A stretch of 13,397 nucleotides of DNA, from assembly GCA_017829075.1 (NCBI GenBank), contig JAGAJA010000023.1:1-13397 (forward strand), given 5' to 3'. Below the pieces are notes generated by a model that was given only the letters and a program-made list of their open reading frames with translations, did no database searches and was not told where the DNA came from. A program made the position numbers and the translations under genes. This document shows, piece after piece, positions 1-6,800 of the stretch (positions within the stretch are counted from its first letter, which is position 1; every line of letters begins with the position of its first letter). Origin of the DNA: Oscillospiraceae bacterium. Lineage in GTDB: Bacteria > Bacillota_A > Clostridia > Oscillospirales > Ruminococcaceae.

Positions 1-142
1 AGCGAATTTCTCCGCTGCTCTTCACCGTATATTCTGCAGCTGCGTCGGGTCGCTCCCCAGCGTTGCCCTGTTTGGCTGCGTTTTTAGTATTGGTACGTTT
101 TTCGGGATTATTCGTGTTTACACAGTTTCTTTTTCAGACCCC

Positions 143-224
143 TTAAATTACCTTACTCCCTTTGAGGTGCTCAAAAAATTTTTCTCATAATTGTGTTGCA
201 CTTGTATTGACAATCTATCTTTAA
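143..224 (+). pseudogene. Possible IS30-type transposase C-terminal remnant
   Basis: The plus strand encodes LNYLTPFEVLKKFFS and then a stop. After a one-base shift in the A6/T5 run it continues as NCVALVLTIYL and a stop. IS30-family transposases typically end with a block like 'LNxxTPxEVF...VALxT', so this reads as a frameshifted tail with the rest of the gene absent. Upstream codons in the same frame do not resemble a transposase. Only about 27 residues support the call, so it is tentative. Confidence 0.3.
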
Positions 225-309
225 CAAAGCTCAATATGTCAATAGCAAATCAGCAATTTCGTTTGATTAGCTAAATGAGCGTTTTTCAAAGACGATGGCA
301 AAATTTCTG

Positions 310-362
310 AATGCTTATCGTTTTTTGACAAATGCTTACGAACTATATGTCCAATGCTTATC
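310..362. repeat. Three direct repeats of AATGCTTA(T/C)(C/G)
   Basis: AATGCTTATC at 310-319, AATGCTTACG at 331-340 and AATGCTTATC at 353-362 are spaced 21 and 22 bases apart, about two helical turns. All copies would therefore face the same side of the DNA, as protein-binding iterons or operators do. They lie 60-115 bases beyond the stop of the ATPase gene, in non-coding DNA. Confidence 0.55.
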
Positions 363-422
363 AAATGGAATTATCTGGTACAATTTGTTTAAAACGCCGA
401 AAAAATATAAGCAATTACATTT

Positions 423-1487
423 TCAATCCGAAATGATCCTCTTCATCAACGCTGAAAAGAAAATAGGATGCCTAAAAAGCACATTATAATCACAGAAAAA
501 TCCGCTCTTGAAATCAGTGCAGCTATCAGAATTGAAGCAATCGTTCAACAGCCTGTGAACCGTGCTTTCTTCTTCGTCACCAACATCGGAAATTTGAATT
601 ATTCCGTTTACATAAAGGAATATCATAGCATTTTTGAAATCCTTTTCCGTGAATTCTTTAAATCGCTCATATCTCCTTGAGAGAAGCAACCTTATCCTAC
701 GCTTTATAAACTTTTCTGCTTTGAGAAGTGTCATCATTTCATAATTCATGGGTGAATCAAACAACTCAATGCCGCACAGCGTTTCGCTCTCGAAACGCTC
801 GTATATACAAAAAATCACTGAATAAAGTGTATTAAGCAGATTTTCTGCGGTCAATCCGGAATAGTCGTTGTTGTACAGCACATTCATACTAGTCTTACTT
901 GCCGTTTCGGCTTCCTCCAGACAGCGCTCAAGAAAACCCTTCATGTCCGTTATTCCGTGGAACTCGTCAATGGTGTCAATATATCCTTCATACCCCCCAT
1001 TGGACACACCATGACCCACCAACAGTTCCCATTCATCATAGGTCATATAATTTACGGTAATATAGCTCTCCATGTCATAAAAACGATTCCAGTTATTCAT
1101 CACATTTCTGTTGCCCGCGAAAACGACCCGTGTAGAAGTATCTCTGTACTCGTAGGCATCGCCGCATATCGCCTGTACCATTAAGTCCGGATATTGTGCA
1201 TATGTAACGTTATCAATAAGGTATATTATGTTGTGGCTGTTTATTATGCTGTCGCTTATTTTCAGCATAAGTTCTTCAGATTCAGACTGATCCATGCTTC
1301 GGAAGTCATGATACTCAACTTTATAACTGTCCTTGTATTCCATCAAGCTGCTCTCAACCTGTTTCAAGACATATGTCTTACCGCTTTTAACATATCCCGC
1401 AAGCAGTATTACGGATCTGATACGCATTGTGTCAAGCACAGTGCGGGTTACCCCTTTCCTGCTCATACGCATTTTCGTGTCACTCAT
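423..1487 (-). CDS. P-loop (AAA/STAND-like) ATPase, last gene of the operon
   Basis: This 354-residue protein has a Walker A motif GYVKSGKT at residues 31-38. A Walker B-like strand IIYLID lies at 87-92 and is followed by Asn where Glu is usual. A sensor-like strand VVFAGN spans 121-126. The layout resembles the AAA_14-like ATPases common in Clostridia, in which 'hhhAG...' leads into an aromatic-rich 'h.Y.EW..LLG' segment; here that reads MTYDEWELLVG around 148-158. The C-terminal half (about 200-354) is helical and charged, with no recognised domain. No signal peptide or membrane segment is visible, so it is probably cytoplasmic. The ATG start has AGGAG about seven bases upstream (1494-1498). 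It lies 78 bases after the lipoprotein gene and probably shares its transcript. The unusual Walker B leaves hydrolysis uncertain; it could be a switch-type NTPase. No specific function can be assigned. Confidence 0.75.
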   Translation of the reverse strand: MSDTKMRMSRKGVTRTVLDTMRIRSVILLAGYVKSGKTYVLKQVESSLMEYKDSYKVEYHDFRSMDQSESEELMLKISDSIINSHNIIYLIDNVTYAQYPDLMVQAICGDAYEYRDTSTRVVFAGNRNVMNNWNRFYDMESYITVNYMTYDEWELLVGHGVSNGGYEGYIDTIDEFHGITDMKGFLERCLEEAETASKTSMNVLYNNDYSGLTAENLLNTLYSVIFCIYERFESETLCGIELFDSPMNYEMMTLLKAEKFIKRRIRLLLSRRYERFKEFTEKDFKNAMIFLYVNGIIQISDVGDEEESTVHRLLNDCFNSDSCTDFKSGFFCDYNVLFRHPIFFSALMKRIISD

Positions 1488-1527
1488 ACAAAGCTCCTCT
1501 CGTCGGTGATGTGAATATTCTGATCAT
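1480..1527 (-). CDS. Possible 15-codon leader ORF before the ATPase gene
   Basis: In the 78-base gap before the ATPase gene, an ATG at 1527 opens a 15-codon frame (MIRIFTSPTRGALYE). It is preceded by AAAGGA at a reasonable distance. Its TGA at 1480-1482 lies inside the ATPase gene, overlapping its start by eight bases, so ribosomes could re-initiate on the ATPase ATG. An in-frame upstream ATG (1545) lacks a ribosome binding site. An ORF this short could arise by chance. Confidence 0.2.
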   Translation of the reverse strand: MIRIFTSPTRGALYE

Positions 1528-1565
1528 CTTTCTATTTCCTTTCATAACGATTTGTTTGAAATCAT

Positions 1566-1976
1566 TCAGCTACTTATAATCTTATAAATCACGCCGTCCT
1601 CAACATGCTTGTAAATACCTACCAGTAGCCTGCCACCGTCGAATTTCATAGGAAATATCTGATACTTATATTCTGTCGAATATAGCATATCACCGTCAGT
1701 AAGCAGCGTGTTATGATCTATTCCATTCTCCATGCATATCTCGACGGTCGCAGCGATAAGCTCGCTTGCCTCCCTACCACACATCATAAAGCGAAGCGAC
1801 ACTTCCTCAGGCGGGTATTCATTCGGAGGAGCCTTCCCTGTCGGATAATGCACGGAATAGTCCGAAACATCAACAAGAGCTTCCTGTATTTCCGATGATG
1901 CAGAAGTATTGCCGCAGCCTGCAAGCAGCAAACACAATAAAGCGGCTGCCAGCCGCAGTTTCTTCACATTCCCCAT
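1566..1976 (-). CDS. Small lipoprotein of unknown function
   Basis: The N-terminus is a lipoprotein signal peptide: KK then LRLAAALLCLLLAGC, with the lipobox LAGC ending at Cys21. The mature protein of about 115 residues would therefore be anchored to the outer face of the membrane. No family is recognised; the mature part has the look of a small mixed alpha/beta domain. The ATG at 1976 overlaps the end of the upstream gene by 13 bases. An alternative GTG at 1967 makes a GTGA stop-start overlap and still gives a complete signal peptide (MKKLRL...), so it may be the true start. Either way translation looks coupled to the upstream paralog. A membrane lipoprotein among three apparently cytoplasmic proteins suggests the operon works at or across the membrane, but that is inference. 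Confidence 0.7.
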   Translation of the reverse strand: MGNVKKLRLAAALLCLLLAGCGNTSASSEIQEALVDVSDYSVHYPTGKAPPNEYPPEEVSLRFMMCGREASELIAATVEICMENGIDHNTLLTDGDMLYSTEYKYQIFPMKFDGGRLLVGIYKHVEDGVIYKIISS

Positions 1977-2467
1977 ATCAAAAAATTGACAATGGCTTTC
2001 TTAGTTACATTGTCATCGGGTATCCATTCAACTCCGTCACAAATAGACCCCTGTACCGTAAGAAAGCTCCGTTCACGGATTATAGCGTCCATCTTTTTTG
2101 AAAGAACCAATGCGATATTATTGAAAACATCACTACACGGACAAGTAACACAGGTTTCTCTGACTGCTTTGAACGGTTTCGGCGGCTCATATACATGCAT
2201 AATGAATTGATCGCTGATAAACTCTTCGGTGCCGCCGCAAAGCAGCGTTTCAACCACTGAACCCTTTGTATTGTACAAAATGGTTCCATATTCCTCTGCA
2301 ATCTCGTTCATATAATAGAGAATTTCATACCTCTTCATCGCCGTTATGTCCGCTGTTTCAAGCTCACTGTTCATACGTTTATACATATCTTCAAGCGCAT
2401 TATCATCGCCTGTAAAAATCTTCAAAAGCCGACGTTCGCATATTTGCCTTATAAAGTCTTTATCCAT
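1964..2467 (-). CDS. Uncharacterised protein, tandem paralog B
   Basis: This 167-residue soluble protein has no signal peptide or membrane segment. It is a clear paralog of its upstream neighbour. Shared blocks are an N-terminal IC(E)xxL helix, ELETAD..AMKRYEILY (about residues 35-52), KGSVVETLLCGG (about 69-80), LSKKMDAIIRE, and a C-terminal (N/D)G(V/I)EW(V/I)P motif. Two Cys near residues 108-110 (CVTCPC) are specific to this copy. No known family is recognised, apart from a tentative resemblance of the central block to C-family DNA polymerases (see findings). The ATG at 2467 has AAAGGA seven bases upstream and overlaps the preceding gene by eight bases, so the two are translationally coupled. 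Confidence 0.7.
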   Translation of the reverse strand: MDKDFIRQICERRLLKIFTGDDNALEDMYKRMNSELETADITAMKRYEILYYMNEIAEEYGTILYNTKGSVVETLLCGGTEEFISDQFIMHVYEPPKPFKAVRETCVTCPCSDVFNNIALVLSKKMDAIIRERSFLTVQGSICDGVEWIPDDNVTKKAIVNFLIWGM

Positions 2468-2969
2468 TTGAATTTCCTTTCACGCATACCGAAAACTGAA
2501 TAGCTGCTCTCCCAGAATCCTTATTTTCAGGGACCCATTCTATTCCGTTATTGAAATTTTTCATTCCCAAATAATTGCTGCTTTCCTTAATAGCTGCGTT
2601 CATTTTTCTTGAAAGGCGGAATGCAATGCCCTCCAGAATTTCGCAGGACGGGGTCTGTATGGTGGTTTCCGATCCGCCCGGAAGCTCAGCCGCCAGCTCT
2701 TCAAATTCATCGGCGCTGAGCTTTTCACTCCCGCAGCACAACAGCATTTCAACAACAGAGCCCTTTATACCTACTATGTCTTCTCCGATCTCTTTCGCCT
2801 CGCGGCTCAGATGATACAGCATTTCATACTTTTTCATTGCAGGCTCATCTGCGTTTTCTAGCTCGTTGTATAAACGCTCCTTAATTTCATCTGGTTCGCC
2901 ATACTGACCGTAAATTGCCTGAAGAGTGCATTCGCAAATCCATTTTATCGTACCCTTTCGATCATTCAT
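2460..2969 (-). CDS. Uncharacterised protein, tandem paralog A, first gene of the operon
   Basis: This soluble protein of 169 residues is paralogous to the next gene. Conserved blocks are ICECTLQAIYG, RLYNELENADEPAMKKYEML, GIKGSVVEMLLCCGSE, LSRKMNAAIKE and NGIEWVPE. The ATG at 2969 is chosen because AAGGAG lies seven bases upstream of it. The frame extends to an ATG at 2987 (175 residues), but that codon has no ribosome binding site. The gene begins the operon behind a strong promoter. Two side-by-side diverged copies suggest duplication followed by specialisation, perhaps to form a heterodimer. No function is recognised. Confidence 0.7.
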   Translation of the reverse strand: MNDRKGTIKWICECTLQAIYGQYGEPDEIKERLYNELENADEPAMKKYEMLYHLSREAKEIGEDIVGIKGSVVEMLLCCGSEKLSADEFEELAAELPGGSETTIQTPSCEILEGIAFRLSRKMNAAIKESSNYLGMKNFNNGIEWVPENKDSGRAAIQFSVCVKGNSNG

Positions 2970-3031
2970 GTTACTGCTCCTTTTCATATCAATTGTTATT
3001 TCAGCGCCCTGAAAAAGACTCTTTCAAAATA

Positions 3032-3044
3032 CAATGCGGCATTG
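3032..3044. promoter_or_regulatory. Inverted repeat CAATG-CGG-CATTG at the operon start site
   Basis: CAATG (3032-3036) and CATTG (3040-3044) are perfect inverted arms. They sit a few bases downstream of the expected transcription start (about 3047) of the minus-strand operon, where a repressor would block transcription. As an alternative it could form a small hairpin in the 5' leader. The arms are short, so chance is possible. Confidence 0.3.
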
Positions 3045-3053
3045 CCTAAATAA

Positions 3054-3082
3054 ATTATAGGGAAAAGCATTGTGCTTGTAAA
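3054..3082 (-). promoter_or_regulatory. Promoter of the four-gene operon
   Basis: On the minus strand, TTTACA (3082-3077), a 17-base spacer and TATAAT (3059-3054) form a near-consensus vegetative promoter. Transcription would start near 3047, giving a leader of about 78 bases before the ATG at 2969. No other convincing promoter was seen within the operon. Confidence 0.7.
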
Positions 3083-3245
3083 TCGTCAATATCAACGATT
3101 AATTTTTTCAAAAAATATCTTATTTTTTTCGGAGAACATATACGTTATAAAAAATAGAGTATACATTGGATTTTTTTATCGACAGCATTCCCTTGTATAT
3201 TATTACCTATAAATTTTTCGCGTGTTTCTTTGTTCATTTTACCAA

Positions 3246-3275
3246 TTTACAAATCCAGATAATTAATGCTATAAT
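3246..3275 (+). promoter_or_regulatory. Promoter of the macro-domain gene
   Basis: TTTACA (3246-3251), an 18-base spacer and TATAAT (3270-3275) give a start site near 3282. That lies almost on the first in-frame ATG (3284), which would be leaderless and has no ribosome binding site. It therefore supports the downstream start at 3377 with a leader of about 95 bases. Confidence 0.65.
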
Positions 3276-3376
3276 ATAACGATATGGACGGTCACAAAGC
3301 GACAGATACATCATACCGTTCATTGATATGCCTAAGACTAAGCAATTTAACAGATAACAAATATCAGGAGATAAAT

Positions 3377-4177
3377 ATGGGCAGAGAAGAAAACATTGCA
3401 GTATTTGATGATACCATGGCATGGTTCAAAACCAGCAAAAAGCTCTCAGGAGCGATCAGTGGTTCAATTGACGGCACGAAACTATATACCGTTGATGAAA
3501 TGCCTAAACCGACTGAAAAGCGTTATACCGAAACAAAGATAGCCGTTACGAAGTCACGATCCTTTGAGGCTGCATTCAGACTTCGACAAACATATCCCGA
3601 TATGAAGATCGGAGTTCATAATTTTGCATCTGCTGTTCACCCAGGAGGAGGTGTTGCAAAAGGCAGCACTGCGCAGGAGGAAGCTTTGTGCCGCTGTTCA
3701 ACGCTGTATCCTGTACTTAATACCGGCTACCTTCGCAGGAATTACTATGACATCAACAAAAAGCAGATGGATCCTGCAAACACAGATGCGATAATATACA
3801 CTCCGGATATTCTCATAATCAAGACCGACACAAAAGAGCCTCAGCGTATTGGATCAGAAAAATGGGTTACAGTCGATGTTTTAACAGCAGCAGCGCCTGA
3901 CCTGCGCCGTTGTATTATTGATGATGAGAATCTGTTTCGTCTGCACGCGCAAAGAGCAAGAAAAATACTTGCCGTTGCCTCTGACAGAGCCATAGATGTA
4001 CTTGTACTCGGAGCATTTGGCTGCGGCGCTTTCAAGAATGATCCCCTGATCGTGGCAAAGGCATATAAAGAAGTGCTTCCTGAATTTAATGGCTGCTTCA
4101 AGGAAATCGAATTTGCTGTATTCTGTTCGTCGTATGATACCGGCAATTACACAGCATTCTGTAATACACTTTCGTAA
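3377..4177 (+). CDS. Macro-domain / microbial PARG-like ADP-ribose hydrolase (TIGR02452 type)
   Basis: This 266-residue cytoplasmic protein carries the poly(ADP-ribose) glycohydrolase signature GGG-x7-QEE (GGG at 90-92, QEE at 100-102) in HPGGGVAKGSTAQEEAL. The catalytic Glu is expected in the QEE. Its N-terminus, REENIAVFDDTMAWF, and its C-terminal block VLGAFGCGAFKNDP (about 210-223) are typical of the TIGR02452 (DUF2263-containing) family. The family removes ADP-ribose from proteins or other targets. The start at 3377 is chosen for AGGAG at 3366-3370 and for agreement with the family N-terminus; the frame opens further upstream at 3284. It has its own promoter and is divergent from the uncharacterised operon. 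The 3' end runs into an IS3 remnant with no intervening terminator. The biological target is unknown. Confidence 0.9.
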   Translation: MGREENIAVFDDTMAWFKTSKKLSGAISGSIDGTKLYTVDEMPKPTEKRYTETKIAVTKSRSFEAAFRLRQTYPDMKIGVHNFASAVHPGGGVAKGSTAQEEALCRCSTLYPVLNTGYLRRNYYDINKKQMDPANTDAIIYTPDILIIKTDTKEPQRIGSEKWVTVDVLTAAAPDLRRCIIDDENLFRLHAQRARKILAVASDRAIDVLVLGAFGCGAFKNDPLIVAKAYKEVLPEFNGCFKEIEFAVFCSSYDTGNYTAFCNTLS

Positions 4178-4180
4178 AAT

Positions 4181-4441
4181 GCAGGCAGGCTGTATCAGCA
4201 TAAACATTATCAGAAAATGCTGAAAGATAAAGGAATTAGGCAGAGTATGTCCCGTAAAGGGAATTATCTGGATAACGCTTGCGCTGAAAACTTTTTCAGC
4301 TTGTTAAAGACGGAATTGCTACATTTGCAGGAGTTCACTTCAGTTGAACACTTCATTTCAAAACTTACAGACTACATCGACTGGTATAACAACAAGCTTG
4401 ATGGTCTTTCTCCTGTTCAATACAGAAATTCTGTTGCATAA
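4181..4441 (+). pseudogene. IS3-family transposase (OrfB), C-terminal remnant
   Basis: The frame reads LYQHKHYQKMLKDKGIRQSM, then SRKGNYLDNACAENFFSLLK, and ends near WYNNKLDGLSPVQYRNSVA. This is the C-terminal third of an IS3-family integrase-type transposase. The Glu in AENFFSLLKTE is the last residue of the DDE catalytic triad; the two Asp and the DNA-binding OrfA are absent. Homology starts only a few bases after the stop of the macro-domain gene and in the same reading frame. An ATG at 4217 exists but is internal to the domain, so this is a decayed fragment rather than a short gene. It cannot be active. Confidence 0.88.
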
Positions 4442-4443
4442 CA

Positions 4444-4473
4444 AAAGCGACCAAGATTACTCTTAGTCGCTTT
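4444..4473. terminator. Hairpin downstream of the transposase remnant
   Basis: AAAGCGAC (4444-4451) pairs with GTCGCTTT (4466-4473). After one C-A mismatch, AAGA pairs with TCTT around a TTAC loop. This is a strong stem between convergent genes. The following T-run is short (TTT on plus, TTTTGTT on minus), so it may act as a modest bidirectional terminator. It could also be an IS-encoded structure. Confidence 0.45.
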
Positions 4474-4496
4474 GCATAGTTATTTACCCAAGATTT

Positions 4497-4523
4497 TGTC
4501 TAACTTTTTGGGGGCAAGTCCCA
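4497..4523. repeat. Right terminal inverted repeat of the IS3-family element
   Basis: TGTCTAACTTTTTGGGGGCA followed by AGTCCCA has the form of the right end of IS3/IS150-group elements, whose inverse starts TGG..TTGCCCCCAAAAAGTTAGACA. It lies about 55 bases past the transposase stop, as expected. The left end is absent from the window, consistent with an insertion followed by deletion of most of the element. Confidence 0.65.
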
Positions 4524-4571
4524 AACAATTCCTCGCTCATACCCGTTTAATCCCACGCAGAAACAGCGGTA

Positions 4572-6800
4572 TCATGTTGACACGATCTTATAGTAGCTTT
4601 TTGAGGTGAGAATGTACACAACAACATAAACCACTGCGTACACCAAGAAGCACCCCAATGCCACCAGCGCCAAAAACCAGATGTCCATTGCGCCGAACAG
4701 TTTAAGCAGCTTAGAGATAAGCCCGAATGCGAAAAGAGTGTGTACCCCTGCGGTGAGAAGCGGCAGGAAGAACATAGCGAGTACCTGCGAATTGATGGTG
4801 GAGCGTATCTCCTCTTTTGTCATTCCGACTTTTTGCAGGATCTGATAGCGCGTTTTATCCTCGTAGCCCTCGGTTATCTGCTTGTAGTACATTATCATGA
4901 CCGCTGCGGCAACAAACACCACGCAGAATAATATTCCGAGGAAAAACAGCCCGCTGTATAAGCCATAGAATTCGGAACGCACCCTAGAGACACCATATAT
5001 TGATGCTTCGTTCCATTTGTGATAATTCGTCCCGTTTACCGTGTAGTATTCATCGTTTTTATCTATATACGGCTCATTCTTTTCCCATACAGCGTCCGCG
5101 ATATTATTCATAGTATCATCATCGCAGTCCAGATCCATTCCGAAATAATGACACATCATAGGTATTAGAATAATATATGGATATAGTTCGCTGCTGCCGT
5201 CATCATTATATGTCTTGATCGCGGTTTCTTGTCTACCGTACATTGCGCACAGCTTTTGGTGCTGTTCCTCAAAATCTTCATCGCTGATAAACGCGTATCC
5301 TCTTATGATCGAATATTCGCCAAGGTTCGAATTCTCAAGAGCATTAATTTCCCTGCCGTCCCGTACAACGAAATCATCAACCGTCCCCACACATTTCAAA
5401 AACGCCCTGTCGCACCATGTCGCTGTTCTGACAAATTCGCCGTCATTGCTATATCTGTCCTCCGTATGGAGTTCTCCATTGACCGGAATCAGGTCATAGA
5501 TTTCGCCGTCTATATCGGAGGGAAGCTTCAACACCAGCGCTTCGCCCTTGTTTACTGTAAGATTCGTGCTCATGACCGCATTATACTGCGAAATGGGAAC
5601 ATAGAGGAACTCGGTATTACTTAGTTCATTTACCTTGTCACTGGTTATTGAGTTCAATTCTTCTCCCCATACCAGCTTTTTGCCGCGGTAATATGCATAA
5701 AGATTGCCGTCTGAAAGATAATTGTAGCGGACGATGTTTTCCGGTTCAGCGCCGTATTCACGGGCTGTATCTATCATTGTATCGGTCAGATGTTTGACAA
5801 ATTCATCGCTTTCGCTGCGAATATCATATGACATATCCCGGGGATAATTCCGCCGCATTATCTGCTCCGAGCCGAAATACAATCCGGATACGGAGGTTAT
5901 CGTAACAAGCGCCATTGTCGCAAGAATACAGATAGAAGCAAGCCCCGCGCCGTTCTTCTTCATTCGGAAATCCATCTGCGACACGCTGATAAAGTGATTT
6001 GTCTTGTAATAGTATTTCTTGTTCTTTTTCAGCAGCCTGCACACTATCGAACTTCCCGAAATAAACAGAAGATAGGTCGCGGCAATAACAAGAATGACTG
6101 CGACGAAAAACGCTAGAATTGCCCATATCCAGTTCTCTACGACATTTGCAAGAATATATCCCGCGACAAGCAGAACCGCACCCAGAATTGCAAGAAACCA
6201 ATTCACCTTCGGCGGCTTTTCACCTGAATTATCAGACCGGAACAGTTCAACCGCGCCGTTGATACGAATTTGGCGCATTCCGCGCACAAGAATTATTCCG
6301 AAAAGCGCGAGATAAATGCAGAATTCCTCCACGATAACACGCTGGTTAATGATGAACTCAAATGAATTCTCCCCGCCGAGAATTGTTATCAACACTATCT
6401 CCACCAGCTTTGAAAAGGCAATTCCAAGCCCTGTTCCAAGCAGGAACGCCGCGCCGAATATCATGCCAATCTCGCAGACGAGGACTATCATTATATTGCT
6501 TTTGCCCATGCCGAGAATGTTGTATAATCCGAATTCCGTTTTTCTGCGCTTTATCAGAAAGGAATTTGTGTAGAACAGAAAAATCGCAGAAAAGGCGGTG
6601 AGTACTATCCAGCCGACCTGTAGAATGACGCCTATCATAGTGCCGCCCGGCTGATTTTGTACAAATTCGCTTTTTGCGAGAAAATCTGTGATATAGAATA
6701 TCATCATCAGCGCGGTGCAGGCGAAAAAATACGGGACGTAGAGCTTTGCGTTGTTCTTTATTCCAACCAGCGCAAGCCTCGGATAAAGCAGCCTTTTCAC
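4572..6800 (-). CDS. BceB-like ABC transporter permease (FtsX family)
   Basis: This 742-residue permease has the Bce-type layout of ten predicted membrane segments: about 23-42, 55-82, 103-138, 158-174, 200-220, 224-247, 286-308, 614-637, 672-693 and 706-731. The large external domain (about 310-612) between segments 7 and 8 is the peptide-antibiotic sensing domain in this family. FtsX-like blocks are KTEFGLYNILGMGKSNI after segment 2 and TRYQILQKVGMTKEEIR after segment 8. The permease works with the adjacent ATPase to free lipid II-cycle targets from peptide antibiotics such as bacitracin or lantibiotics, and it signals to the kinase. The start is GTG at 6800, overlapping the ATPase stop as GTGA behind a GGAGGTGAG ribosome binding site. 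It is somewhat longer than typical BceB (about 650). The substrate cannot be read from the sequence. Confidence 0.9.
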   Translation of the reverse strand: MKRLLYPRLALVGIKNNAKLYVPYFFACTALMMIFYITDFLAKSEFVQNQPGGTMIGVILQVGWIVLTAFSAIFLFYTNSFLIKRRKTEFGLYNILGMGKSNIMIVLVCEIGMIFGAAFLLGTGLGIAFSKLVEIVLITILGGENSFEFIINQRVIVEEFCIYLALFGIILVRGMRQIRINGAVELFRSDNSGEKPPKVNWFLAILGAVLLVAGYILANVVENWIWAILAFFVAVILVIAATYLLFISGSSIVCRLLKKNKKYYYKTNHFISVSQMDFRMKKNGAGLASICILATMALVTITSVSGLYFGSEQIMRRNYPRDMSYDIRSESDEFVKHLTDTMIDTAREYGAEPENIVRYNYLSDGNLYAYYRGKKLVWGEELNSITSDKVNELSNTEFLYVPISQYNAVMSTNLTVNKGEALVLKLPSDIDGEIYDLIPVNGELHTEDRYSNDGEFVRTATWCDRAFLKCVGTVDDFVVRDGREINALENSNLGEYSIIRGYAFISDEDFEEQHQKLCAMYGRQETAIKTYNDDGSSELYPYIILIPMMCHYFGMDLDCDDDTMNNIADAVWEKNEPYIDKNDEYYTVNGTNYHKWNEASIYGVSRVRSEFYGLYSGLFFLGILFCVVFVAAAVMIMYYKQITEGYEDKTRYQILQKVGMTKEEIRSTINSQVLAMFFLPLLTAGVHTLFAFGLISKLLKLFGAMDIWFLALVALGCFLVYAVVYVVVYILTSKSYYKIVST

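Larger units (their letters stand above)
1..422. other. Gene-poor, AT-rich flank
   Basis: No convincing complete gene is seen here. A plus-strand stretch at 143-224 resembles the tail of an IS transposase and is listed separately. On the minus strand a frame is open from 133 to the window edge (44 codons, rich in N, K, A, G and E), but it has no start codon or ribosome binding site, so it is not called as a gene. From about 225 to 422 the DNA is very AT-rich and holds three direct repeats (310-362). No obvious intrinsic terminator for the minus-strand operon ending at 423 can be seen. Confidence 0.5.

Noticed and set aside
1..133. Open minus-strand frame running off the window edge (about 44 codons)
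   Set aside because: No start codon or ribosome binding site at its beginning and no recognised similarity. Too short to call.
295..489. 64-codon plus-strand ORF starting MAKFLNAY
   Set aside because: No ribosome binding site, overlaps the end of the ATPase gene on the other strand, and its codons follow the AT-rich direct repeats. Probably chance.
3284..3376. Upstream extension of the macro-domain gene from the ATG at 3284
   Set aside because: The promoter's predicted start site is at about 3282, no ribosome binding site precedes 3284, and the family N-terminus begins at 3377, which has AGGAG.
5824..6201. Long ORFs opposite to, or in other frames of, the permease, regulator and metallopeptidase genes
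   Set aside because: They are shadows of strongly supported genes and show no start signals or known motifs.
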